A stretch of 64,000 bases of DNA from Rhizobium hidalgonense (GTDB taxonomy: Bacteria; Pseudomonadota; Alphaproteobacteria; Rhizobiales; Rhizobiaceae). Below are positions 1 to 8,050 of the stretch, one piece after another; position 1 is the stretch's first letter; the number at the start of each line of letters is the position of its first letter. Position numbers and translations under genes: made by a program. The stretch spans positions 1-64,000 of the forward strand of contig NZ_LODW01000056.1 of assembly GCF_002914525.1 (NCBI RefSeq). Reading direction: 5' to 3'. The notes below the pieces were generated by a model. That model made no database searches. It had not been told where the DNA came from and saw nothing but the letters and a program-made list of their open reading frames with translations.

Positions 1-18
1 GCCAGCATCAATGGACCA

Positions 19-498
19 TCAATCTTCTTCGGCTTTGTCCTCATCTCCGGCGATTGCCCTGATCACCGCAAGTGTGCGGGTCCTGAGTTTGGGCGGAAGA
101 CGAAGCATCTCCTCAACAAAGCGGCGTCCTTCCGCGGTGGCGAGATAAGCGATACGCTCATCTGCCTCGGGTGCGACAGTCGCGCTCTCCCCTGAACCTG
201 GTTGCGGCAGCCCGTCGAAAAAGCAGCCCACTGGCACATTCAAACCGCCGGCGATGTCATAGAGCATCGACGCACTGATGCGGTTCTTGCCACTCTCATA
301 TTTCTGGACCTGCTGGTAGCTCAGGCCAACTTTCTGACCGAGTTCGGTTTGCGACAGGTTGGAATGAACCCGCCTGATGCGAAGCTGCTGGCCCACATGG
401 ATATCGACCCGGTGTGTCACTTGATTACTGCGGTCTTCAGCCGGGAACGCGTTGGGCTGAGACTTGCCAATGAACCGCTTTGTGACCCGATCATGCAT
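19..498 (-). CDS. XRE-family transcriptional regulator
   Basis: This 159-aa protein has an XRE-type helix-turn-helix at about residues 36-97, seen in SQTELGQKVGLSYQQVQKYE followed by SGKNRISASMLYDIA. The roughly 30-residue N-terminal extension and the C-terminal tail (PPKLRTRTLAVIRAI) match the small cytoplasmic XRE regulators that are abundant in rhizobia. It should bind DNA as a dimer; its target is unknown. It is the first of three unrelated XRE genes in 1.4 kb and is divergent from the second. The start at 498 is the first ATG of the frame and has no outstanding ribosome site, so a start nearer the HTH is possible. Confidence 0.85.
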   Translation of the reverse strand: MHDRVTKRFIGKSQPNAFPAEDRSNQVTHRVDIHVGQQLRIRRVHSNLSQTELGQKVGLSYQQVQKYESGKNRISASMLYDIAGGLNVPVGCFFDGLPQPGSGESATVAPEADERIAYLATAEGRRFVEEMLRLPPKLRTRTLAVIRAIAGDEDKAEED

Positions 499-654
499 TG
501 CCGCGTATCTCCACGTCAGAGAGTCTCATGCCTTGCAGTGCCAAACCGGTCCTCGGTACAAGGCCATTTTTCGGCGAATTTCGCGCCAAGATAGAATTAA
601 TTAGGGACTATCAGTCCGTCGATTGTCAAGCCGCCAATATGCATTTGTTGGAAG

Positions 655-921
655 ATGGACGTGCGGCGGACCATTGGCTGGAATCTTAGGCGACTGCGAG
701 TGGATAGAGGCCTCTCCCAAGAGCGTTTAGCATTGGAGGCCGAAATTGACCGTTCATACGTTGGGCGGGTCGAAAGGGGCAGAGAAAACGTCACCGTTGC
801 GACATTGGAAGCCCTCGCACGAGTCTTGTCAGTAAATGTCTCTGAGCTTTTTGCGGACGTCGACTCCAACGGCGGGCGACCGCCGTCTCTTCGTTCCGGG
901 CGAAAGCGAAAGGTTATCTGA
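655..921 (+). CDS. Small XRE-family regulator
   Basis: This 88-aa protein is almost entirely a helix-turn-helix: GWNLRRLRVDRGLSQERLAL, then EAEIDRSYVGRVERGRENVT and the LEALARVLSVNVSELF end typical of the HTH_3 fold. Such short proteins act as repressors, often of mobile elements or restriction-modification genes. No restriction gene lies beside it here. The C-terminal tail is short and basic (RSGRKRKVI). Target and physiological role cannot be inferred from the sequence. Confidence 0.8.
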   Translation: MDVRRTIGWNLRRLRVDRGLSQERLALEAEIDRSYVGRVERGRENVTVATLEALARVLSVNVSELFADVDSNGGRPPSLRSGRKRKVI

Positions 922-1121
922 TCCCTGCGAGAGTGCCATCCTGCCAAGTATCGCGACACGTTTTCGTTTACGGTTTTTACTCGATCATGGGTTGCTCCTG
1001 ATTCATCGCTCCATGCGTCCACACGCAAGCCAGCAGCGCCTAAGATCGCGGAGCGTCAAAAATATCTGAATTTAAGATAACTGAAAATCAGATATAACAC
1101 AAGAGCCCATCTCAATCGCTG

Positions 1122-1373
1122 ATGGGTGAATACGTGGCGAAGACACTCGGCACGGAACGACATAAGGCGCTCATTGCGCTGTTAATCGAAAAGCGCGAAG
1201 CCGCCGGCTTGACGCAGATTGAGCTTGCCAAAAAACTTGGAGAATATCAGTCTTTCGTCGCTCGGCTGGAGAGCGGCCAGCGCAGAGTTGACGTCATCGA
1301 ATTTTTGGAACTATCGGAAATTCTGGGTTTCGATCCCTACAAGGCCCTATGGACTTTATCGCGTTTCGAATAG
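1122..1373 (+). CDS. Small XRE-family regulator
   Basis: This 83-aa protein carries an XRE helix-turn-helix (LTQIELAKKLGEYQSFVARL, then ESGQRRVDVIEFLELSEILG). It differs clearly from the two XRE proteins upstream, so it is not a recent duplicate. About 200 bases separate it from the preceding gene; they are AT-richer than the surroundings (gene-proximal TTTAAGATAACTGAAAATC) and probably hold its promoter. Proteins of this size and type often control neighbouring mobile genes, but its target is unknown. Confidence 0.8.
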   Translation: MGEYVAKTLGTERHKALIALLIEKREAAGLTQIELAKKLGEYQSFVARLESGQRRVDVIEFLELSEILGFDPYKALWTLSRFE

Positions 1374-1502
1374 GGTTGAGACCGCCTCGGACTTCGTTGT
1401 ACGCGCATCACCGCTTGTCAAAAGGTTCATCTTCGGATTATCGGCTTTTGGGATCTTTGATAGATAGCGCAGAAAACTGACCGCCATTGACGTCGAAGTG
1501 CG

Positions 1503-2912
1503 CTACGAAAATGCCCATTCGGGATCGCGCACGTCCACCAGCCCATCATCATGGCGGGTCTTAAACCAAGCCCATAAGGGATCGCCAACGAAACTTTCGA
1601 GGGCGCCGCAGGCTTCCTCCTGTGACAGGCTTCCATATTTCCTGAGCACTGCCTCGATATTGCCCGGCCCCAGCATATCGAGCACCGAGAAGGGTTCGGC
1701 GTCCTCCAGCAGCACGCGATGCCCCCAGATACCCGGTTTTCGGTCGGCGGCGATTGTGGTGCGCAACTCGCGATCTCCGCTCATAGCGAGCGAGCGGCAA
1801 AAGGCATAGCGCATGAGAGGGTAATACACGGTGTGCCGACTGCCGCCGAGCACACGTACGCCCGGCAATATCGCCGTGACGATGAACATCAAACACAGGT
1901 TCGGGATGATCTTGCGGGACCGCAGCGCCTCAATCACCGCTTCAGCAGAGAACTCGAGTGAGAAATCCTCCGCCGCTCTCGCCTCAAGCCGGAAATCCGT
2001 CAGCCGCAACGGAAAGAGACGGCCGCGATCGTTACCCCAAAACAGGTCCGTGGTGTTCTTGAGCCAGCCCTGCCAATGACTGTCGGCAAGAGCCTCGGTG
2101 GAGGATAGCAGACATTGCATAAACCCACCTTTCCCAAACATATTCCGGGCGAGCCAGGATGATTCATCATGAAGATGCTCGACCACGAGGTCGGCGACAT
2201 CCTCATCATCGATCTGCAGGAAATCAATGCCCGGATCGAAATATCGCTTCCACAGGGATGCATTGGCCTGCTTGATCGCCAGCGCAGCGGACGGAAATTC
2301 GCCTCGCGGCAGTTCGGAGCGCAGCCGCGCGACCAGATCTCCGTCCCCATGGGCGCGGTCGACGTTTTTGAGGGCGAAGCGATAGGGGCCGTTTCGCGCG
2401 AGAACGCTATAGGGGATCATGTGGCTGCGGCTTAGCCCAAAGACGTTGATCGCCTCGCCATCGAGTTTTAACCAACCGGGCCCCTTTCGGCCCCTCTCGA
2501 CGAACTTGACTGTCGATACCGCATAAGAGACGTAGGCCGAACGGCGATGTGCGCTCAACCCCATCAGGCTGAAGAGATGCGTGTAATAGGCGTCCGGCTC
2601 GATCAACAAATGCAGGTGCGGGCCGGCCTGCATAACTGGAGCATTGGCGATCTCCGCCGCAATGGAATCGGCCCGGTGGTCCGCGAAGCCCGCATTCCCA
2701 GCTGCCGCGCGGATACATCGCTGAAGAAGCGACATCGCGTGGCGCCTGGCATCACAGCTGCTTGCAGCCGGTTCGGGGTGGAAAGCGGCCCGAGCATAGT
2801 CTACCAGGGGCCGCCGCCGGTAGTCGGCGATCCAGGGAAACAGTATACCGATAAATTCCAACACGTCATTCTTTGAAACAACCGGAATTTCAGCATCTAT
2901 GGATCCCGTCAT
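1503..2912 (-). CDS. Conserved-looking protein of unknown function (469 aa)
   Basis: I do not recognise a family. The start at 2912 is chosen because its ATG overlaps the stop of the upstream transporter gene as ATGA, which indicates translational coupling; a longer open frame runs back into the transporter gene but is not needed. The protein looks soluble, has no signal peptide, and is rich in aromatic and acidic residues (for example LLIEPDAYYTHLFSLMGLSA and FLQIDDEDVADLVVEHLHDE). One hydrophobic stretch, LCLMFIVTAILPG, lies near residue 365. Coupling to an exporter and proximity to a methyltransferase-like gene suggest a biosynthetic or self-protection role for a small molecule. That is inference from context only. 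Confidence 0.7.
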   Translation of the reverse strand: MTGSIDAEIPVVSKNDVLEFIGILFPWIADYRRRPLVDYARAAFHPEPAASSCDARRHAMSLLQRCIRAAAGNAGFADHRADSIAAEIANAPVMQAGPHLHLLIEPDAYYTHLFSLMGLSAHRRSAYVSYAVSTVKFVERGRKGPGWLKLDGEAINVFGLSRSHMIPYSVLARNGPYRFALKNVDRAHGDGDLVARLRSELPRGEFPSAALAIKQANASLWKRYFDPGIDFLQIDDEDVADLVVEHLHDESSWLARNMFGKGGFMQCLLSSTEALADSHWQGWLKNTTDLFWGNDRGRLFPLRLTDFRLEARAAEDFSLEFSAEAVIEALRSRKIIPNLCLMFIVTAILPGVRVLGGSRHTVYYPLMRYAFCRSLAMSGDRELRTTIAADRKPGIWGHRVLLEDAEPFSVLDMLGPGNIEAVLRKYGSLSQEEACGALESFVGDPLWAWFKTRHDDGLVDVRDPEWAFS

Positions 2913-4135
2913 ATCGGCATGCTCCGATGTGATGAGGCTCTTTTTCTCACCAAGTGAAGTCCATAGCCGGCGGCAATGACGGCGATCATTCCGCTTCCAA
3001 AAGCAAGGAACACCGCCGACGGAGCCAGCGCGTCTCCGGAAACCCCGAGGCCCGCATAGACAAGCACGCTGAAACCCATACAGGCAACATGTACCCAACC
3101 TTTCGCTCGTCCGAGCTTCTCGCTTGATACGAGCCTCTGCATCTCGACGTCGATCAGTACCCGCGACAGGTTATAACCGGCGCCGAGAAGCGCCATCAAG
3201 ACGCTAGCAATGTCCAGATTCCGCGTCGGATAGAATGCTGCCATGGCCACGCCCGACAATAGGACGATGATCGGAGTGACCCGGCCACCGACCTTGCTGA
3301 ACCGTCTGAAGGTTAGGATCAGCATGCTGATGACTGCACCGGCAGCCCAATAAAACTCCAGCATGCCGAACTCCAGCGAGGTGCCCTGAAGTTCCTTGAG
3401 CACAAATTTTGATATGAGCGCGCTGATCAGCATACCCATAACGTAGATCAACACATAGTTGAGAACTAGACGCGGCGGCACGCGGCCTGTCTCCTCGCCT
3501 TTGGACGTTTCCGGTGGGGCTTGCGCCGGGCGGGGGCGATCGACCGTCAAGATCCGATTGCGGATCGCGGCCCGCCACATACTGAGCATCGAAACCGCGA
3601 ATGTGCCGGTGGCAAAGAGGAAGCATGCCGTTCCGGGCCTTGCGCTCAGCACCCATCCGGTCGCTATCGCCGCCAGCATGTTGCCCGCCTGCATAGCGAG
3701 ATAAGCCTGTGAATTGAAGGCCATCAGCCTCTCAGATCCTGAGATCGCCGGCACCATTGCCGAGGAGGCCGTAAGATACAGCCGATCAGCCGCGGCAAAG
3801 AAAATCACTGAGCCATAAAGGACGTAGTCCGGCTCTTGCAAGACGAACGCAGCAGATGTCGTCAGCAAGATTGCGATCCTGATCCAGTCGCTCGCCATAC
3901 AGAGGCTCTGGCGATCGAAACGATCGACTAGGTATCCAACCGGCGCACTCGCCACAAATTCTGAGATGCTCCCAAGAGCCAGAAATAAAGCAATCGAGCC
4001 AGCATTGCTGGCCGACGCCGCTAGCATCCAAATTGCACCGACATAGTAAGCGTTGCGGCCAGTTGCAGCAAAAAAGGCGCTTGTCAGAAAGAAGCTCCGC
4101 ACGAGGTTCGGTGCAATATTGGCATCTTGAATCAT
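2909..4135 (-). CDS. MFS transporter
   Basis: This 408-aa integral membrane protein has about 12 hydrophobic segments and a loop reading GYLVDRFDRQSLCMASDWIR between TM2 and TM3, the place and shape of the MFS signature. A hydrophilic central loop at about residues 195-215 (RPRPAQAPPETSKGEETGR) separates the two six-helix halves. It resembles the MFS_1/MFS_3 exporters that move small molecules or drugs out across the inner membrane. It lies 112 bases downstream of the AraC gene on the same strand, and its stop overlaps the start of the 469-aa unknown gene. The pair therefore probably forms one transcript. Substrate unknown. Confidence 0.85.
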   Translation of the reverse strand: MIQDANIAPNLVRSFFLTSAFFAATGRNAYYVGAIWMLAASASNAGSIALFLALGSISEFVASAPVGYLVDRFDRQSLCMASDWIRIAILLTTSAAFVLQEPDYVLYGSVIFFAAADRLYLTASSAMVPAISGSERLMAFNSQAYLAMQAGNMLAAIATGWVLSARPGTACFLFATGTFAVSMLSMWRAAIRNRILTVDRPRPAQAPPETSKGEETGRVPPRLVLNYVLIYVMGMLISALISKFVLKELQGTSLEFGMLEFYWAAGAVISMLILTFRRFSKVGGRVTPIIVLLSGVAMAAFYPTRNLDIASVLMALLGAGYNLSRVLIDVEMQRLVSSEKLGRAKGWVHVACMGFSVLVYAGLGVSGDALAPSAVFLAFGSGMIAVIAAGYGLHLVRKRASSHRSMPI

Positions 4136-4247
4136 CTGGGTGCCGCCGAAATGGAGACGCAGGGCTTGCGTGCCGGTGAGGCTAAAGGATCAAGCGACAT
4201 CCCACTTTCAAAATCCAGCTGTAATCCACTGGAACGCCTTGACGGGC

Positions 4248-5138
4248 TTATGTCTTCCAGTCAGCTCTATATTGCCTTGGGGTGATGCCGATCACACGAT
4301 GAAAAGCTGCAGCAAGATGGCTGGGGCTGGAAAAGCCGCATGTATAGGCGATCTCCGTTATCGGGCGGCTGGAGCAGCGGAGCATTTCACTCGCCCGCTC
4401 CACTCGTCTTCGAACGATGAAGGCGTGTGGCGGAAGACCTGTCGAAAGCCGAAACGCCTTCGACAGGTAATGCTCGCTTAAACCTGCCTCGTGGGCAAGT
4501 TCGGCCAAGCTCAAAGACCCGTCCAATGAGGCATCTATCCTGGCGATCAAGCGTTTCAGGACCGTCGGTGGCAGCCCGCCTTTGACATAATATCGCCTCT
4601 GGCCCGAGCTGCGGAACAGCCGGCCGAAGATCGTCCGCGCATGGTTCTCGACGATCATATGACTCAGGGCATCCCGCTGGCCGATTTCCGAGCGGATGCT
4701 GCGGGCGGCATATTGGATTGACGTATCCTCAAAACCGATTTTCGGCGCGAGCCGGTCAAGATCCGCACCCGGTACACCCTCAAACTGCTCCAGGATGAAT
4801 TTCTTGCCAATGGTGATGAACAGGTAGGACGCCGTCGGATCGCCATCGTCCCAGCCGCTCCAATTGTGGTCCGCCGGAATGAATGAGAGCGACCCGGCCG
4901 GCCTCTGCGAAAATGCGACTCTGCGGCCATCCACAAAATCTTCGCCCGCTTTTGCGGCGCCAAGCATGTTCAAGAGGATAGCATGGTTCTCTGCGGCAAG
5001 GTTTGTTTCCTGCTGGCCCACACCGCTCCTGCGGACGACGTCCGCGCGCACGGATCGCCAGCACTCATACTCATGGGCAATTGGGGTATGTTCTGCGCGT
5101 CTCATGATATCGGGGTCAAACGCTGCAGGACCGAACAT
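4248..5138 (-). CDS. AraC-family transcriptional regulator
   Basis: This 296-aa protein has a C-terminal double helix-turn-helix: LSLAELAHEAGLSEHYLSKA and ITEIAYTCGFSSPSHLAAAF followed by HRVIGITPRQYR, the AraC/XylS signature. The N-terminal 190 residues are the likely effector or dimer domain and match no ligand class I can name. The ATG at 5138 has AAGGAG six bases upstream. It lies upstream of the MFS and 469-aa genes on the same strand and is divergent from the methyltransferase-like gene, so it is the natural candidate activator of both. Confidence 0.9.
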   Translation of the reverse strand: MFGPAAFDPDIMRRAEHTPIAHEYECWRSVRADVVRRSGVGQQETNLAAENHAILLNMLGAAKAGEDFVDGRRVAFSQRPAGSLSFIPADHNWSGWDDGDPTASYLFITIGKKFILEQFEGVPGADLDRLAPKIGFEDTSIQYAARSIRSEIGQRDALSHMIVENHARTIFGRLFRSSGQRRYYVKGGLPPTVLKRLIARIDASLDGSLSLAELAHEAGLSEHYLSKAFRLSTGLPPHAFIVRRRVERASEMLRCSSRPITEIAYTCGFSSPSHLAAAFHRVIGITPRQYRADWKT

Positions 5139-5364
5139 TCATAACTCCTTAATCTCTAACGAACCCCCGTTCACCGGCGGCATTCTTTTCTACAAACTAT
5201 GGCGGGATTCCATCTGGCGGCTGCAACGCAAAATTTTATGACGGTTTTTTGAAAGAATAACCGGATTGTGACGGCTACAGGAGCGACCGCCTGCAATTGT
5301 GCCCTGGCACGATGCTTTTTCTCCCGTCGAACGGCAGACATCAGTCTTGGCAACGGGAGCATCG

Positions 5365-6396
5365 ATGCGTGTCGAATCAATGGAGCACGACATGCGGGAC
5401 TTCTCCTCATTTTTTGAAGAATGCGAACGGGCTCCGCGGTTGAACGAGCTCGCCGGCTTCTTTGGGGCAACGGCCGCGGGCCGGTCGGGAAATCCTATCA
5501 AGCAGCCTCATGTGGACCGGAGACTGCTTGGCGATGATGGGCTTCTGGACCGCTTCATCCTCCTTCATGAACGGCGCCGCGGACCTTTCGATCAACATTA
5601 CCATGCAAGCATTCCCTACCGGCTGGAGGAAGAATGCCGTCTTGGACACGCAATTCTCCGATATTGTCAGGGCATGTCCGGACCGCTCAACCTTTATTCG
5701 CTGGGCACAGCGGAAGGTACTATGGCACGGACGATCTCTGAGTTGGCCGAAGGCCGTATCGAAAGCCTGTCATGCAGTCCCAACGTGGAAAACTATCAAA
5801 GCTTCATGGCGTACGGCGAGCCTCCGCATGCCACGTTCTTTCACGGCCCCTTCCATCACCTCCGGAAAGATCTGCTGCGGACGCGACAGGAGCTCAGCAA
5901 GTTCGCTTCAGGCTTCGACATCATTTTCGAGGATACGACGTTCCAGATGTATTCACCGAACCGGCCCGATCAGATCGAATTTGTGTCGCAGCATCTAAGG
6001 AATGATGGTCTCTTCTTCTTCGTCGAAAAGTTCAAAAACCCTGACATCGCTGAATATCAGCGCCGCGAATTGCAAAAGGATCACGGCTTCAAGGCCCGCT
6101 TCTTCGGCCCAACCGATATCATCGAAAAAAAGGCGGCGGTGCTAACCGTCATGAATCGGAACGAGGTTACGCTTGCGGAGATGTCGGATGCCATCAAGCG
6201 CCATTTTCAGCACTGCTTTGTGACCTGGAATAGCGGAAATTTCTGCACGCTCGTCGCGAGCAACAGCCTATCAAACGTCGAACGCTTCATCTCGGGCCTG
6301 ATCAAACCAGCGATCCCCACGGAATATGTCTATGAAACGCTATCCCTTCTTCTCTTCAATGACGAAGGAGCGAGGGTAGGAGATCCTGGCACTTAA
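5365..6396 (+). CDS. Putative SAM-dependent methyltransferase-like protein
   Basis: In this 343-aa protein the segment LNLYSLGTAEGTMARTISEL has the shape of class I methyltransferase motif I (strand, then GxxxG-type loop, then helix). It is followed by SCSPNVENYQ in the place of motif II and FDIIFEDTTFQMY and LRNDGLFFFVEKF in the places of motifs IV and VI. The start at 5365 is preferred because GGGAG lies six bases upstream; an in-frame GTG at 5299 has no ribosome site. The gene is divergent from the AraC gene. Substrate is unknown, and assignment to a methyltransferase rests on motif shape rather than a firm family match. Confidence 0.6.
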   Translation: MRVESMEHDMRDFSSFFEECERAPRLNELAGFFGATAAGRSGNPIKQPHVDRRLLGDDGLLDRFILLHERRRGPFDQHYHASIPYRLEEECRLGHAILRYCQGMSGPLNLYSLGTAEGTMARTISELAEGRIESLSCSPNVENYQSFMAYGEPPHATFFHGPFHHLRKDLLRTRQELSKFASGFDIIFEDTTFQMYSPNRPDQIEFVSQHLRNDGLFFFVEKFKNPDIAEYQRRELQKDHGFKARFFGPTDIIEKKAAVLTVMNRNEVTLAEMSDAIKRHFQHCFVTWNSGNFCTLVASNSLSNVERFISGLIKPAIPTEYVYETLSLLLFNDEGARVGDPGT

Positions 6397-6676
6397 TCAC
6401 CTAAAGACAGTGCCAACCGGAGCTATGTATCGAGACATTGGCGATCCTAACATAACGCGCATTCACGTGCGGGATGACACCGAACACGATTAGTTCGGCG
6501 ATCCGACGGCTATCGAGATTGCCGAGCACTGCCGGGTTTTGGAGATTTCGCCGGCGTCCTCGCGGAGATGCATCTGAAGTCAAAAGTTTTTGAACCGCTA
6601 CCCAGGTACATCAAGCTCCTTTCCCAGAATGAAGATTGATGACGGTGTTACGCAAGGACGACTGAAAAGGATTTCA

Positions 6677-7024
6677 ATGCGCCATCATGTTGCCGAAGCC
6701 TTCGTCGCAGTCACCGACGCGCCATGTGTTGCGGAGAGGATCTGTACGTGGATCCGCGATTTCTGTGATGCAATCGTCACTCAGGGATCTGACCGGATTC
6801 TTACTTTTGAGGACGGACGTGCGATCATCACATTGACCGGCGACGGCCTGTTCTTTCGGGTTTCGGCTCGGAACCTCGTGACCACCTATGGGATCCGGGC
6901 GCTCATCGAAGGCAGCTTGTGGGAACTCGCCTCCAGTTCCGCGATGTCGATTAAATTGTTTCCTGGAATGGCATCCCATTTCGTGTGGTCGACAAGCGCT
7001 TGGCCTACGGATACGGCAGGATGA
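6677..7024 (+). CDS. Small DUF2218-like protein
   Basis: This 115-aa soluble protein starts at 6677, where AAGGA sits five bases upstream; an in-frame ATG at 6590 lacks a ribosome site. Its pattern of short helix, then FEDGRAIITLTGDGLFFRVS, then a helix with ALIEGSLWELA resembles the DUF2218 fold, a roughly 90-residue family of unknown function often found near transport or metal genes. The resemblance is by eye and is weak. The 280 bases before it (6397-6676) hold no gene that I can support. Confidence 0.45.
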   Translation: MRHHVAEAFVAVTDAPCVAERICTWIRDFCDAIVTQGSDRILTFEDGRAIITLTGDGLFFRVSARNLVTTYGIRALIEGSLWELASSSAMSIKLFPGMASHFVWSTSAWPTDTAG

Positions 7025-7273
7025 ACAACCCATAATTCTGCCGGCCCATCAGGAACGTTACCGAAGACTACCGTCGGATAGCTGGCCGGTTGGTTCGGGC
7101 TTGATCGTCATTTTGCAACCGCTCGATCGTGAGTTGAACGTACCCGCTCATGGACATGACGCAGTGTCGCGCCGAGATGACTCGGGGATATTTAAACCTG
7201 CCGTCTAATTTCGTGAAGGCGGCACCTATGTCGACGACCTTCCAAATTTTGCCAACCTCGCTATCTTGGCCGG

Positions 7274-7513
7274 ATGAGCACTATGAATATTTCCCTGCCC
7301 GATAACCTGAAGCAGTTCGTCGACCAGCAGGTCGCCGGGCGAGGCTATGGCACCAGCAGTGAATACGTCCGCGAACTGATCCGCCGCGACAAAGATCGGC
7401 AGCATTTGCGTAATCTCTTGCTTGAGGGTGCTTCATCCGAAACGACAGAACCGGTCGATGCCGCCTATTTCGATAGTCTGCGAGCCCGCGCCTCGCGGCA
7501 AAGCTCCACGTGA
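7274..7513 (+). CDS. parD: ParD-type antitoxin
   Basis: This 79-aa protein opens with the ribbon-helix-helix pattern MNISLPDNLKQFVDQQVAGR followed by YGTSSEYVRELIRRDKD, diagnostic of the ParD/CopG antitoxin family (type II). The C-terminal half (ETTEPVDAAYFDSLRARA) is the flexible segment that wraps the toxin. Its stop overlaps the GTG start of the ParE gene as GTGA, so the two are translated together. ParD represses its own operon and neutralises ParE. Together they stabilise the plasmid by killing cells that lose it. Confidence 0.92.
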   Translation: MSTMNISLPDNLKQFVDQQVAGRGYGTSSEYVRELIRRDKDRQHLRNLLLEGASSETTEPVDAAYFDSLRARASRQSST

Positions 7514-7836
7514 CCGTAAAATCTATCGTCCCCCGCGAGTCGGCCCGCAGGGATGTCGAGAATGCCGTGGACTACTATGCTCGCGAGAGCGGCACTCAAG
7601 TTGCGATTAACTTCATCGATGCGGAGTCGACATTTGGTTTGATCGCAAGGCATCCTGCATCGGGTTCATTGCGCTACGCATATGAACTGGGCTTGTCCGA
7701 TCTACGCAGCATGACGCTGAAGGCCTTCCCATATATCGTCTTCTGTCTTGAAGCCAACCACGTCGACGTGTGGCGCATTCTGCATGCTGAGCCCGACACT
7801 CCGGCGTGGCTGCCAGATCCCGGGGTGCCTGCGTAG
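7510..7836 (+). CDS. parE: ParE/RelE-type toxin
   Basis: This 108-aa protein has the ParE-type layout: an N-terminal helical pair (SARRDVENAVDYYARESGTQ), a run of strands, and the C-terminal LKAFPYIVFCLEANHVDVWR followed by ILHAEPDTPAW. ParE toxins poison DNA gyrase, while RelE relatives cut mRNA; sequence alone cannot decide between them. It starts at a GTG overlapping the ParD stop by four bases. Unlike two other toxin genes in this window it is full length and undamaged, so this pair is probably functional. Confidence 0.9.
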   Translation: MTVKSIVPRESARRDVENAVDYYARESGTQVAINFIDAESTFGLIARHPASGSLRYAYELGLSDLRSMTLKAFPYIVFCLEANHVDVWRILHAEPDTPAWLPDPGVPA

Positions 7837-8050
7837 GGTGGCATGCTGCGTTAGGTGAATGGGGCCGGCGTCTGTTACCCGAACCAAGGTCTACCGCTGG
7901 AAGAGCTTTATCCGAGCGTCGACATCAACATCCTCAGTGAGACGTTGCTGCAGGGTAAAGGCCCGCGATAACGTGCGCATCGTAGATTGCTCGACGCCAC
8001 CCCAATTTGGCTCTTCGTTCCGGCCGAATCATTGACTTCTTCGACGGTCT
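7837..8050. other. Short intergenic gap between parE and traA
   Basis: These 214 bases separate the convergent parE and traA genes. On the minus strand a 28-codon frame begins around 7983 (MRTLSRAFTLQ...) and ends near 7897, but it has no ribosome site and I do not call it a gene. No clear terminator hairpin with a T-run is visible. Confidence 0.5.

Noticed and set aside
7025..7273. Possible gene remnant between the DUF2218-like gene and parD
   Set aside because: All frames are broken by stops and no motif is recognisable.
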